A stretch of 64,000 nucleotides of DNA from Herbaspirillum huttiense (GCF_004367745.1 NZ_CP037993.1:186001-250000); one strand, 5' to 3'; shown: positions 51,903 to 61,803, counted from the first letter of the stretch. Numbers and translations are program-made. Notes: generated by a model not told the origin, from the letters alone.

Positions 51903-54175
51903 TATCTGTCCCTTCGCTGGGCTTGGACCTTCGTATTTTTCGTTTGTTTATAGTCTCCGAGTAGCTGCTCAAGATATGACAAATAGGCGAACCGTATTGC
52001 TAAATGCATGTTGCCACCGTTCACAGCCTTTGTCACAAGCACACAACTCTCTTTTGAGAAGCCTTTGTCCGCATGACGATTGATGTTGATCTTGATGTAG
52101 GACTTTGATACCCAATACTTCAACGCCGAATCAATCGTGTTATACGAGACGACAGCAATCAAGTCATTATGTTTTTCAGTCGTAAAGTCCATGCCGCGGT
52201 ACTGCCCGTACTCGCTGTAGTTGGCTCGACCTGTTAGTTGAATCAACCCGCGCCCTTTAAATCGGTTTCCGTCGCCTGGTTGTGTATTGCCTAATTCCTT
52301 CGCCTTTTCTTTTACGACTTCGGGTCGATGCTTTTTATAGGCTTCGAGTTCGTACAGCGTCTTGGTACCTTTGATATACACGAAGTGCAGCTTCCAAGCG
52401 GTACTGGATTTGTTGAGATAGTCTTGCTCGCATTCCTCTGGGGTAATGACTTCGTACATCGTTCTAAAATATCGCTCATTTCCTTTCTCGATGGCGGAAA
52501 AGAACAACTCTGTCTCTTGCAGAACGTGACTAAAAAAATATGATGTACGTGTCGGTGACGCTGCTAGCAGATACTTTCGGGAAAGTAGATTCCAGTTTTT
52601 GTGGATATCTGCAGGCATCGTTCCCTTGTCCTTGATGGTGCCTGCAGTAAGCCTGGCCAGTGCCTCGTCCCAAGCCAGACCATAAGTAATATTGTCGACT
52701 TTTATCGCTCGTGGAATTGTTTGCACCATTTCATCAAGGCACATCCATCCATTTCTTCTAAAGATAAGTAAAAACTCACGCGGATTGAATCGCCATTTCG
52801 CCATCAATACCTCTTTGTGATCGATGCAAAGCGCCCTCGCATGCTTTTTGAATTGCTCAAATCCCTCGGCATTCAATCGCGCCGGCACACCATTCTCACT
52901 GCGTGTCAGCCATGACCATCGCGCCTCCAGCCTGGCCGCATCCCACTCACTTTCCACCCTGCAGATCAAGCGCGAAAGCCGCTGACGTGCAGTCTGGTCA
53001 TCCAGTGCCTTCAAGGCTTCCTGTTCCGTCACCTTGCCGTCGCCATCCAGATCCAGCCAGCGGGAGACGGCGTTGGCTGCGCATCGGCTATCCACGGATC
53101 GGGAATGCTCTTCTTCCCTGACGAGTTGCCAGTGCTGCCAGGGAGGGAAGTCGGCATCGCTGTATTTACGGATTCCCGCGCCATTCAGATTGACCCAGCC
53201 TTTTCCCGTTGGTAGCGCAATCTCCCGCCAGTGCGGTACATCGGACGGTACCAGCGGATCAGGCCCCACGATCCTGCCGAAGCGCAGCAGTTCATAAACT
53301 GCGCTGGGCGCCGGACGCTTGCCTTCGGGATAGGCCAGGCTGATCTTGTTGGCACTGGCGTAGAGGAGATATTCCGCTTCCGGCAAGCGGAGGGATTGCC
53401 CTATCCGTTCCCCATCCGCACGATAGGTCGTGATGAGCAGGTCGCCACGCTGTGCGGGCGCGCCGTCGCCTTCGGCATAACGCAGTCCGACGATCAACAC
53501 CTCCTTGCTCAACTGCAGCGTTTCAGTGTCCGGCGGACTCTGATTGCGCTTTGGTTCTTTGGAATAGAGCCGTGTGCCCGCCGGTATCAGAAAATACATC
53601 TCACCGAAGAGCACATCGGTGCGTCCATCGCGGCTCAGGTCCAGCTTGTTGTCGCTGCGTCCGATCAATTTTCCAAGGTTGACGTCATCGCAAGCGATCT
53701 CGAAGTGGATCAGTTTGCGTGAGCTGTCATGGCACTGGCCGGCCATCCCCAGCAGATCCTTGCGGTAGACTTTTTTGCCTGCCTTCATGCCAGGTTCCAC
53801 TTGGCTCAGATGCATGTAGAGAGAATAGAAGACGATCTGGGTGGCCGCCGCACCCTCACCGATGTCGGTGTCATGGCGAATTACGACGCAACCATCATCG
53901 GTCCATCCCAGATAGTTCAGGGCATGTTCACGATTGTCGTTCTTTGGCGTGGCGCTACGACTGAAGATGACCGTGCCATCGGAAATGGCATGGACCCATT
54001 CCGTGCCCTTGGCGTGAGCTGGAGCCTGCACATGCAGGCCGCCATGCCAGTTGAGATCACGGCTGACAGGAAACAAGCCCTCGCCAGCCGGTGAATCGGG
54101 CAAGAGCGTGTTCAGCCATGCTGCATCAGAGAGATTGCCAGGGCGGGGAGGCAGGAAGGGAGGGCTAAGCAGCAT
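51902..54175 (-). CDS. Putative T6SS peptidoglycan-degrading effector (M23-like plus GH19-like)
   Basis: A 757-residue protein. Residues 40-165 resemble an M23/LytM domain (WHGGLHVQAP, YMHLS, LIHFEIA), but the usual Asp ligand is His48 and the first His of HxH is Leu, so zinc catalysis is doubtful. D375-E386 (DLDGDGKVTEQE) is a perfect EF-hand calcium loop. Residues 540-745 form a GH19 chitinase/lysozyme-like domain with the catalytic Glu in VLQETELFFS (E554) and the typical FKGRGLIQLTGRANYSEYGQ block. No signal peptide, so it needs T6SS export. It sits 6 bp after vgrG and overlaps its immunity gene. The C-terminal half is AT-rich. Confidence 0.85.
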   Translation of the reverse strand: MLLSPPFLPPRPGNLSDAAWLNTLLPDSPAGEGLFPVSRDLNWHGGLHVQAPAHAKGTEWVHAISDGTVIFSRSATPKNDNREHALNYLGWTDDGCVVIRHDTDIGEGAAATQIVFYSLYMHLSQVEPGMKAGKKVYRKDLLGMAGQCHDSSRKLIHFEIACDDVNLGKLIGRSDNKLDLSRDGRTDVLFGEMYFLIPAGTRLYSKEPKRNQSPPDTETLQLSKEVLIVGLRYAEGDGAPAQRGDLLITTYRADGERIGQSLRLPEAEYLLYASANKISLAYPEGKRPAPSAVYELLRFGRIVGPDPLVPSDVPHWREIALPTGKGWVNLNGAGIRKYSDADFPPWQHWQLVREEEHSRSVDSRCAANAVSRWLDLDGDGKVTEQEALKALDDQTARQRLSRLICRVESEWDAARLEARWSWLTRSENGVPARLNAEGFEQFKKHARALCIDHKEVLMAKWRFNPREFLLIFRRNGWMCLDEMVQTIPRAIKVDNITYGLAWDEALARLTAGTIKDKGTMPADIHKNWNLLSRKYLLAASPTRTSYFFSHVLQETELFFSAIEKGNERYFRTMYEVITPEECEQDYLNKSSTAWKLHFVYIKGTKTLYELEAYKKHRPEVVKEKAKELGNTQPGDGNRFKGRGLIQLTGRANYSEYGQYRGMDFTTEKHNDLIAVVSYNTIDSALKYWVSKSYIKININRHADKGFSKESCVLVTKAVNGGNMHLAIRFAYLSYLEQLLGDYKQTKNTKVQAQRRDR

Positions 54176-54181
54176 GGTGTC

Positions 54182-56944
54182 TCACTTTGAAAACGGTGAC
54201 CGGTTGTTTTCCTGAAGAGGGGCTTTGGGTAAAAGAGGGAGTTCGAACTTCATGCGTGCGGCTCCCTCCAGCAGCTTTTGCCCCGCATGCACCGTCAGCG
54301 TCCCGGGACAGAGAACCGTAATATTCCCCCCATCAATGACGATGCCGGCCCCACCCGCCGTGGCCAGCGTGATCTTGCGCGCCGCCGCCCAGGTCACGCC
54401 GGCATTGGCACTGACCACCTGCAACTGGTCACGCGCCTGCACGGTCAAGCTCCCCGCCTGCGCCTGCACATCGATGTCGCGCTGTGCGGCAATCATCTGC
54501 AAGCCGATGCCCTTCTCACCTGCAGCCGTAGCCCCGGCCAGCACACCGATGGCCTGCTGCGTACGCAACCGCAATTGCTGCCCGCTGACGTGCTGCGCAT
54601 CCTGGCCGGCAATGAGGCTCACGCTCCCGCCGTTGGCCATCTGCAGATGCTGGCCCGCCACCACGCCCAGCCCTTCCTTCGCAGCGACCTGGATCAGAGG
54701 CTTGCTGCTGGCAGGCAGGTCCTCCTGGGCGATCTCGGCTTGCGCGGCGATGGCCTTGTTGAGCGCATCAAGCCCTTCTGCCATGCCTACGGTGCGATGC
54801 GTGCGCGCCGCTTCATCGAAGGTCTTGCGTGTCTGTGCAGCCTGCCGCACCATGGCCCGCTGCCCCGAGTTGTCCCCGGCCGGATCACGATGGCCGGCGC
54901 GATGCGCCACCAGATAGCTGGAAAACAGAAGACCGCGCCCCGCACGCATCACGCCGTAGGCATCGGTGCGCAATTCCACGCCCGTGCCACGGAAGCTGCC
55001 GCGATAATTGTCGGCACTGTGAATCAGGTGCCCGAGATTGAGCTCGCTACCGGCCTGGGTGCTCTTGAGCTGGATGCGGCCACGGCCGTCGCTGTCATCG
55101 AAGAGCAGCTGGTTGTACCCCCAGCCACCGAACTCCTTGGAGCGGATGCCCCATTGCGCGGCAGGATTGCGGTGCCCATCCAGATCCGCACTGGCGCCAT
55201 GCCAGGTCGGCGCATGGCCGCCCGCCAGATTGCCCTGGCCGCTGGCGGCCGTATCGCTGGCCGATTGGAACACTTGGGTTTTTGCAGAAAACTTCACTTC
55301 GCCACCGGGCGTCGGCGGCTCGCCCCCCTCCCCACGGCCGTTGTAGAGGGCCGCAAGCACAATCGGCCGCTCCAGGTCGTTATCGAGGAACTGCACCAGA
55401 ACCTCCTGCCCGATGCGCGGCAGGAATTGCATCCCCATGCCCGGCCCGGCGCAGCGTTGGCCTACGCGCACCCAGCAGGTGGCCGCCGCATCCTCATGCC
55501 GCCCTTGCCAGTGGAAACGGATACGGATCCGTCCCAGGCGGTCGCAGCAGATTTCGTCGGGGCCATTGGCTTCGGTCTCGCCCCGATAGCCGACCACGAT
55601 GGCACTCTGGCTGCCCTGCGCCATGGCATGAGGACGACGCGTCAGCCCCGTGCCATCGCCCAGGTCAGGCCGCCAGACAATATCGGCGCGAATCGCTTCG
55701 AAGAGCTTGGCATGGCCCATGCGGCGTGCGAGATCGATCAGGCTGCGGTCCGGTGCCTGTATCTCGCCCACCGTGGCGACCTTGAGGCAGGCATGGAGGG
55801 CGTCTTCCAGCAAGATCGGCAGAGGACCGAACAACTCGGCCAGCGCCGCTTGCGTATCGGCTGGCAGGTTGTTGAAGCCCACGCTCAGTACCGCCAGCAC
55901 GGCGTATTCCTGCTCCTTGCCCGCCAGCGGCCCTTGTCTCAGGCTAAAGCGCGCTCCGGCCCGCAAGCTGCGCACCGTGCTGCGTCCAAGCCAGCGCTTG
56001 TTGCTGGCCTCGGCGGCTTCCATCATCAGGCGTGCATGGCGGTCGGCGGCGTCCTTGTCATCGGTCACCGGGCCTGCGCTGTCATAGCTTTCCAGCCTGG
56101 GCGCGTCGCGCCCGCCGAAGTCGTGATGCGTGGGGATGCTGGCGGTGATGGCTTGTTTGTTCCGGTAGTCATACGACAGCAGCGTGCAGCTGGCCGCCTG
56201 CAGGCTGCGACAGGCCGCCAGGGCCTGGATGCCATCCTGCTGATCCAGCTCCCTGGCACCCTGGAAGCGGATGCCATCATGGGCCGCGCTGGTGGGATCT
56301 TCCGGAAAGGCGCTGCGCGCCGTGCTGTCGGCAAAGATCACCAGGCGATGGCCTTGCGGACTGGGCGCATGTTCTTCGATGCGCCACGACAGTCCTTCTC
56401 CGGCCAGCAGACGGCTGATGAAATCGAGATGCGTCTGCCGGTACTGCACGGTGTAGCTGCGTGGCGGCACCCGAGCCAGATACGCCAGCGCATCAGCCGA
56501 CCAGTGCCAGTCCGCGTGTTGCGGGAATTCGCGGAAGACGTCTTCGACCACTTCGATCAGGGTCTTGTCCTGCCAGACCCGGCTGGTGCTGGCCTGCGAC
56601 AGCAGCCAAGGCCAGGGCGCCATGCGCAGCCGATAGCGGCCGAAGCCGCCGTCGCCACCCAGCTTGGCCACTTCATGGATCAGGCCGGTCGAGCGGCACA
56701 CGCCACCTTCCGCAAGCAGGCTGTTCAGCGTGGCCAGGCTGCCCAGCAGGGACCGGGCTGCCACCTCCGCATCCAGGCTCAGCACGATCAGCTCGGTGGC
56801 ACCGACCGCATGCAGGGACTCTACGGCCGCCCATGCTTCGACCAGAAAGCGGTCCTCGGGCTGGCCGGCGATCTCCAGACGATAGAGGCGCGTTGCCGCC
56901 GAGAATCGCAACAAACGAGAGAGCAACTGACTGGCGTGATCCAT
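54182..56944 (-). CDS. vgrG: T6SS spike protein VgrG (with DUF2345)
   Basis: A 920-residue VgrG. gp27-like domain (about 1-380, with SYTVQYRQTHLDFISRLLAG and EGLSWRIEEH), gp5-like OB domain (about 440-530, EICCDRLGRIRIRFHWQGRH and WVRVGQRCAGPGMGMQFLPR), and a DUF2345 beta-helix needle extension (about 730-890, KEGLGVVAGQHLQMANGGSV). It carries the downstream effector, as shown by the 6-bp spacing. No enzymatic C-terminal domain is visible. The main T6SS structural genes are not in the window. Confidence 0.95.
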   Translation of the reverse strand: MDHASQLLSRLLRFSAATRLYRLEIAGQPEDRFLVEAWAAVESLHAVGATELIVLSLDAEVAARSLLGSLATLNSLLAEGGVCRSTGLIHEVAKLGGDGGFGRYRLRMAPWPWLLSQASTSRVWQDKTLIEVVEDVFREFPQHADWHWSADALAYLARVPPRSYTVQYRQTHLDFISRLLAGEGLSWRIEEHAPSPQGHRLVIFADSTARSAFPEDPTSAAHDGIRFQGARELDQQDGIQALAACRSLQAASCTLLSYDYRNKQAITASIPTHHDFGGRDAPRLESYDSAGPVTDDKDAADRHARLMMEAAEASNKRWLGRSTVRSLRAGARFSLRQGPLAGKEQEYAVLAVLSVGFNNLPADTQAALAELFGPLPILLEDALHACLKVATVGEIQAPDRSLIDLARRMGHAKLFEAIRADIVWRPDLGDGTGLTRRPHAMAQGSQSAIVVGYRGETEANGPDEICCDRLGRIRIRFHWQGRHEDAAATCWVRVGQRCAGPGMGMQFLPRIGQEVLVQFLDNDLERPIVLAALYNGRGEGGEPPTPGGEVKFSAKTQVFQSASDTAASGQGNLAGGHAPTWHGASADLDGHRNPAAQWGIRSKEFGGWGYNQLLFDDSDGRGRIQLKSTQAGSELNLGHLIHSADNYRGSFRGTGVELRTDAYGVMRAGRGLLFSSYLVAHRAGHRDPAGDNSGQRAMVRQAAQTRKTFDEAARTHRTVGMAEGLDALNKAIAAQAEIAQEDLPASSKPLIQVAAKEGLGVVAGQHLQMANGGSVSLIAGQDAQHVSGQQLRLRTQQAIGVLAGATAAGEKGIGLQMIAAQRDIDVQAQAGSLTVQARDQLQVVSANAGVTWAAARKITLATAGGAGIVIDGGNITVLCPGTLTVHAGQKLLEGAARMKFELPLLPKAPLQENNRSPFSK

Positions 56945-57304
56945 GACAAGCCCCAGAACAATGACGGGCCGTCATTCTTGTTCGGCAACTTTGTACTTCC
57001 TGAAAAACCACGAAAATCCCGGGCAAAGCTCGAAAGGCACCGAAGAATGCTTCGAATAAATTGGGATTTGCCACACCAGCAGGCTCACGGGCCGGGTTCA
57101 GGCCGGGTCGGACCGTTCATCGCCCCGGAAGCCGCGACAGTACTGCGAAAGGCGCCATGGTGGCGTAGTTGTGGAAAATTAAAAATCGTATAAATGAAAT
57201 AGTCCGAATTAAATATTGGAGCGATGCATGAAATACAGAATTAATATTGGCATCAAGCACATAGAATCCGGTTGCCCGTTTCCATCCCATTTCGACTCCA
57301 GACC
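56945..57304. other. Control region between vgrG and putA
   Basis: 360 bp. Near vgrG there is a 17-bp inverted repeat AATGACG-GGC-CGTCATT (56960-56976). Near putA (57175-57260) is a strongly AT-rich stretch with TATAAA-like elements, suitable for an Lrp- or PutR-type control site. No ribosome binding site for putA is obvious. Confidence 0.55.
56960..56976. promoter_or_regulatory. Candidate operator before vgrG
   Basis: Perfect 7-bp arms AATGACG / CGTCATT around GGC, 16-32 bp upstream of the vgrG start. It overlaps the place expected for ribosome binding or promoter sequences; the role is unknown. Confidence 0.45.
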
Positions 57305-60300
57305 ATGACCACCGTCGCCTCCGCCGCCCCTGCGGCCTCCGCTTCCAGCCTGCCCTTTGGCACATTCCAGGCCGAGTTGCTGCCGGCCCCCAGTCCGCTG
57401 CGTGCGGCCATCACTGCCGCCTATCGCCGCGACGAGCGCGAGGCCGTGCAATGGCTGCTGCAACAGGTGCAGGGCCAGCAGCCCTGGAAGGACGCCACCC
57501 AGCAACTGGCCAAAAAGCTGGTGCAGCAGGTGCGCGAGAAGCGCACCCGGTCCTCCGGCGTGGATGCGCTGATGCACGAATTCTCGCTGTCCTCCGAAGA
57601 AGGCGTGGCGCTGATGTGCCTGGCCGAAGCGCTGCTGCGCATCCCCGACCGCCAGACCGCGGACCGCCTCATCGCCGACAAGATCAGCAAGGGCGACTGG
57701 CGCAAGCACCTGGGCGAGTCGCCGTCGCTGTTCGTCAATGCCGCCACCTGGGGCTTGCTCATCACCGGCAAGCTGGTCTCCACCAGCAGCGAAAGCGGCC
57801 TCACGCAAGCCATCACGCGCTTGATCGGCAAGGGCGGCGAGCCGCTCATCCGCAAGGGCGTGGACCTGGCCATGCGCATGCTGGGCAACCAGTTCGTGAC
57901 CGGCCAGACCATCGAAGAAGCGCTGGACAACAGCCGCGACAACGAAAAGCGCGGCTATCGCTATTCCTACGACATGCTGGGCGAAGCCGCCCTGACCATG
58001 CACGACGCCGACGCCTACTACCAGTCCTACGAGACCGCCATCCACGCCATCGGCCGCGCCTCCAACGGCCGCGGCATCAAGGATGGCCCGGGTATCTCGG
58101 TCAAGCTCTCGGCCCTGCATCCGCGCTATTCGCGCGCCCAGCATGCACGCGTGATGGGTGAACTGCTGCCGCGCCTGAAGCAGTTGCTGCTGCTGGCCAA
58201 GCAATACGACATCGGCCTGAACATCGACGCCGAAGAAGCCGACCGTCTCGAACTGTCGCTGGACATGATGGAAGAACTGGTGGCCGACCCCGACCTGGCC
58301 GGCTTCGACGGCCTGGGCTTCGTGGTGCAGGGCTACCAGAAGCGCTGCCCCTTCGTCATCGACTACCTGGTCGACCTGGCCCGCCGCAACGGCCGCCGCC
58401 TGATGATCCGCCTGGTCAAGGGCGCTTACTGGGACAGCGAAATCAAGCGCGCCCAGGTCGATGGCCTGGAAGGCTATCCGGTCTATACCCGCAAGGTGCA
58501 TACGGACCTGTCCTACCTGACCTGCGCACAAAAGCTGCTGGCGGCTACCGACGTCATCTATCCGCAATTCGCCACGCACAATGCCCACACGCTGGCGGCG
58601 ATCTATCACTGGGCCAAGCAGCACCAGGTCGACAACTACGAATTCCAGTGCCTGCACGGCATGGGGGAGACCCTGTACGACCAGGTGGTCGGTGCCGAGA
58701 ACCTGGGCAAGGCCTGCCGCATCTATGCCCCGGTCGGTTCGCACCAGACCCTGCTGGCCTACCTGGTGCGCCGCCTGCTGGAAAACGGTGCCAACTCCTC
58801 CTTCGTCAACCAGATCGTCGACGAGGCCGTGCCGCTGGACCGTCTGGTGGCCGATCCCATCGAGACTGTCCGCGCCCAGGGCGGCGTGCCGCATCCGGCC
58901 ATCGCCTTGCCGCAGCAGCTGTATGGCCAGGAGCGCAAGAATTCTTCGGGTATCGATCTCTCCAATGAATCGCGCCTGCAGCAACTGGGCGAGCTGTTCG
59001 TTTCCATGGCCCAGCGCCAATGGCAGGCCGCACCGCTGATCGCGGGCGAATTGGCTGCGCAGCCCGCACAGGCGGTGCGCAATCCGGCCGACCATCGTGA
59101 AATCGTGGGCCAAGTCAGCGAAGCCACCGTGGCCGATGTCGATACGGCGCTGACCGCCGCCACTGCCTATGCGCCGCAATGGCAGTCGACTCCGGCCGCC
59201 GAGCGCGCCGCCATGCTCGAACGCGCAGCCGACCTGCTGGAAGAACATATCGCCGAACTGATGGCACTGGCCGTGCGCGAAGCCGGCAAGTCGCTGCCCA
59301 ATGCGATTGCGGAGGTGCGTGAGGCGGTCGACTTCCTGCGCTACTACGCCATCGCCTCGCGTCACGATGGCAACGTGCTGGCCTGGGGCCCGGTGGTGTG
59401 CATCAGCCCGTGGAATTTCCCGCTGGCGATCTTCATCGGCGAGGTCAGCGCTGCACTGGCCGCCGGCAACGTGGTGCTGGCCAAGCCGGCCGAGCAGACT
59501 GCGCTGATCGCCCATCGCGCCGTGCAACTGCTGCACGAGGCCGGCGTGCCGCGCGCCGCCCTGCAATTGTTGCCGGGCCGGGGCGAGACCGTGGGTGCCG
59601 CATTGACCTCGGATGTGCGCGTCAAGGGCGTGATCTTCACCGGTTCCACCGAAGTGGCGCAGCTCATCAACCGCACCCTGGCCCAGCGCAAGCACGATGA
59701 TGGCGACGGCAGCGGCGAACATGGCGATGTCCCGCTGATCGCCGAGACCGGCGGCCAGAATGCGCTCATCGTCGATTCCTCGGCGCTGGCCGAACAAGTC
59801 GTGCAGGACGTGCTGTCCTCCGCCTTCGACAGTGCCGGCCAGCGTTGTTCGGCCCTGCGCATCCTGTGCCTGCAGGAAGACATCGCCGACCGTACTCTGG
59901 AAATGCTCAAGGGCGCCATGGCCGAACTGCGCGTGGGCCGTCCGGACCGCCTTTCCACCGACATCGGCCCGGTCATCGATGCCGAGGCGCAGCAGAACCT
60001 GCTGGCCCACATCGAGCGCATGCGCAAGAGCGCGCGCGCCGTGCACCAGCTGCCGCTGGGCGAGGATTGCCGGCACGGCACCTTCGTGGCGCCGACCGTG
60101 ATCGAGATCGACGACCTGGCGCAACTGCAGCGCGAAGTCTTCGGCCCCGTACTGCACGTGCTGCGCTATCGCCGCGATGCGCTGCCGCAGCTGATCGATG
60201 CCATCAATGCCACCGGCTATGGGCTGACCCTGGGCGTGCATTCGCGTATCGACGAGACCATCGATTTCGTGGCCCAGCGTGCGCACGTGGGCAACATCTA

Positions 60301-61003
60301 CGTCAACCGCAACATCGTGGGCGCGGTGGTGGGGGTGCAGCCTTTCGGTGGCGAAGGCAAGTCCGGCACCGGTCCCAAGGCCGGTGGTCCGCTCTACCTC
60401 AAGCGCCTGCAGCGCCATGCGCAACTGCACGAGGAACTGACCCGCGCGCAACCGGCGCAAGTGCCCAACACCTTGCTGGACAGCCTGCTGGACTGGGCCC
60501 GCACCCATGGCCACGAGCGCCTGGCCGCCAGTGGCGAGCGCTATCACCGTGACAGCCTGCTGCAGCGCAGCCTGCTGCTGCCCGGCCCCACCGGCGAGCG
60601 CAATACCCTGGGCTTCGCCCCGCGTGGCCTGGTGCTGTGCGTGGCCGCCAGCGTCGGCACGCTCTTGAATCAACTGGCGGCGGCCTTTGCGACCGGCAAT
60701 ACGGTGGTGGTCGATGAGACCACTGCGGCGCTGCTGCCGGCCGGTCTGCCCGCGCCGGTGCGTGCGGCCATCCGCCGTGCCAGCCAGCTGGAGGCCGAAG
60801 CGCTGCAGGCCGCCCTGGTGGACAGCCACCAGGCTGCCGCGTGGCGCGTGCGCCTGGCCGAGCGCGAAGGTGCGCTGGTGCCGTTGATCCTGTGCAGCGA
60901 GGACGGTGCCATTCCCCTGTGGCGCTTGCTGGCTGAGCGCGCGCTGTGCGTCAACACCACGGCCGCAGGCGGCAATGCCAGCCTGATGACGATTTCGGTG
61001 TAA
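57305..61003 (+). CDS. putA: Bifunctional proline dehydrogenase / 1-pyrroline-5-carboxylate dehydrogenase
   Basis: A 1232-residue enzyme that oxidises L-proline to glutamate. PRODH barrel about 170-480 (GPGISVKLSALHPRYSRAQH, LNIDAEEADRLELSLDMMEE, LMIRLVKGAYWDSEIKRAQ). P5C dehydrogenase about 540-1010 with the Glu in AETGGQNALIVDSS and the Cys in DSAGQRCSALRI (about 846). A C-terminal ALDH-like domain follows. The N-terminus lacks the ribbon-helix-helix DNA-binding domain of E. coli PutA, so it should not repress its own gene. ATG at 57305; earlier in-frame TTG/CTG-type starts lack support. It completes the trans-3-hydroxyproline route. Confidence 0.96.
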   Translation: MTTVASAAPAASASSLPFGTFQAELLPAPSPLRAAITAAYRRDEREAVQWLLQQVQGQQPWKDATQQLAKKLVQQVREKRTRSSGVDALMHEFSLSSEEGVALMCLAEALLRIPDRQTADRLIADKISKGDWRKHLGESPSLFVNAATWGLLITGKLVSTSSESGLTQAITRLIGKGGEPLIRKGVDLAMRMLGNQFVTGQTIEEALDNSRDNEKRGYRYSYDMLGEAALTMHDADAYYQSYETAIHAIGRASNGRGIKDGPGISVKLSALHPRYSRAQHARVMGELLPRLKQLLLLAKQYDIGLNIDAEEADRLELSLDMMEELVADPDLAGFDGLGFVVQGYQKRCPFVIDYLVDLARRNGRRLMIRLVKGAYWDSEIKRAQVDGLEGYPVYTRKVHTDLSYLTCAQKLLAATDVIYPQFATHNAHTLAAIYHWAKQHQVDNYEFQCLHGMGETLYDQVVGAENLGKACRIYAPVGSHQTLLAYLVRRLLENGANSSFVNQIVDEAVPLDRLVADPIETVRAQGGVPHPAIALPQQLYGQERKNSSGIDLSNESRLQQLGELFVSMAQRQWQAAPLIAGELAAQPAQAVRNPADHREIVGQVSEATVADVDTALTAATAYAPQWQSTPAAERAAMLERAADLLEEHIAELMALAVREAGKSLPNAIAEVREAVDFLRYYAIASRHDGNVLAWGPVVCISPWNFPLAIFIGEVSAALAAGNVVLAKPAEQTALIAHRAVQLLHEAGVPRAALQLLPGRGETVGAALTSDVRVKGVIFTGSTEVAQLINRTLAQRKHDDGDGSGEHGDVPLIAETGGQNALIVDSSALAEQVVQDVLSSAFDSAGQRCSALRILCLQEDIADRTLEMLKGAMAELRVGRPDRLSTDIGPVIDAEAQQNLLAHIERMRKSARAVHQLPLGEDCRHGTFVAPTVIEIDDLAQLQREVFGPVLHVLRYRRDALPQLIDAINATGYGLTLGVHSRIDETIDFVAQRAHVGNIYVNRNIVGAVVGVQPFGGEGKSGTGPKAGGPLYLKRLQRHAQLHEELTRAQPAQVPNTLLDSLLDWARTHGHERLAASGERYHRDSLLQRSLLLPGPTGERNTLGFAPRGLVLCVAASVGTLLNQLAAAFATGNTVVVDETTAALLPAGLPAPVRAAIRRASQLEAEALQAALVDSHQAAAWRVRLAEREGALVPLILCSEDGAIPLWRLLAERALCVNTTAAGGNASLMTISV

Positions 61004-61021
61004 TCGCTCCCGCTGCCTCAG

Positions 61022-61060
61022 ACGGGCACCCCGGCCTTGTGGTCAGGGTGCCCGTTTTTC
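61022..61060 (+). terminator. Rho-independent terminator after putA
   Basis: 10-bp stem ACGGGCACCC / GGGTGCCCGT with a 14-nt loop, followed by TTTT. Confidence 0.88.
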
Positions 61061-61109
61061 TTGCGGGCGTACAATATTGCCCTCGATGGCGGCCCACCCG
61101 ATGGCATGA

Positions 61110-61137
61110 CTTGCAATCCGGCTGGCCAGCCCCATCT
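61110..61137 (+). promoter_or_regulatory. Sigma-32 (RpoH) heat-shock promoter of hslVU
   Basis: CTTGCAA (61110-61116), a 13-bp spacer, CCCCATCT (61130-61137). The match to the sigma-32 consensus CTTGAAA-N12-15-CCCCATNT is nearly complete, and it lies 66 bp before the start of hslV, a known heat-shock gene. Confidence 0.88.
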
Positions 61138-61202
61138 CGACAGGAATGCGGAACCGGTACGTCCCTCCGCTGCTCCCCGGCACATATTGAACAGAGGCAA
61201 GC

Positions 61203-61739
61203 ATGGAACAATTTCACGGCACCACCATCCTTTCCGTCCGTCGCGGCAACCAGGTCGCGCTCGGCGGTGACGGCCAGGTGACGCTTGGCAACATCGTCAT
61301 GAAGGGCAGTGCGCGCAAGGTGCGCAAGCTCTACCACGGCAAGGTCCTGGTCGGTTTCGCCGGCGGCACGGCCGACGCTTTCACCCTGCTCGACTTGTTC
61401 GAAGCCAAGCTGGAAAAGCACCAGGGCAACCTGATGCGCGCCTCGGTCGAGCTGGCCAAGGACTGGCGCACCGATCGCATGCTGCGCCGTCTCGAGGCCA
61501 TGCTGCTGTGCGCGGACCGCGACACCACCCTGGTCATCACCGGCAATGGCGACGTGCTCGAACCCAATGACGGCATCGGTGCCATCGGTTCCGGCGGCAG
61601 CTATGCTCAATCGGCCGCCAAGGCCTTGTATGAGAACACCGAGCTGACCCCGGCCGAGATCGTCAAGAAGTCGCTGACCATCGCCGGCGAGCTGTGCATC
61701 TACACCAACCTGAACCACATCATCGAGACGCTGGACTAA
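61203..61739 (+). CDS. hslV: ATP-dependent protease peptidase subunit HslV
   Basis: A 178-residue proteasome-like peptidase. Threonine nucleophile is at position 7 in [19 protein letters not shown], so a six-residue propeptide must be removed, as in other betaproteobacteria; in E. coli only Met is removed. Other signatures: [12 protein letters not shown] and [20 protein letters not shown] at 61203 has GAGGCAAGC upstream. It forms a two-gene heat-shock operon with hslU. Confidence 0.96.
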   Translation: MEQFHGTTILSVRRGNQVALGGDGQVTLGNIVMKGSARKVRKLYHGKVLVGFAGGTADAFTLLDLFEAKLEKHQGNLMRASVELAKDWRTDRMLRRLEAMLLCADRDTTLVITGNGDVLEPNDGIGAIGSGGSYAQSAAKALYENTELTPAEIVKKSLTIAGELCIYTNLNHIIETLD

Positions 61740-61803
61740 GCCGCGCAGCGCGCATTTCCTGCCTGTTTCTCCGATGAATCGTCACAGCGAAAAGATCACC
61801 ACC

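Noticed and set aside
54182-56944. Prophage tail spike region
   Set aside because: VgrG resembles phage gp27/gp5, but there are no other phage genes nearby and the DUF2345 extension and downstream effector-immunity genes fit a T6SS.
54278-57193. Long plus-strand open frame opposite vgrG
   Set aside because: The translation has low-complexity Arg/His/Ala composition and no recognisable domain, whereas the minus strand reads as a complete VgrG.
57209-60829. Very long open frame on the minus strand (over 1200 codons) opposite putA
   Set aside because: It is the shadow of GC-rich codon use in putA; its translation is rich in Gly, His, Gln and Arg with no family pattern, and putA on the other strand is unmistakable.
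61774-61803. Longer N-terminus for HslU
   Set aside because: The upstream ATG gives ten residues not found in the family and no ribosome binding site favours it over the ATG at 61804.
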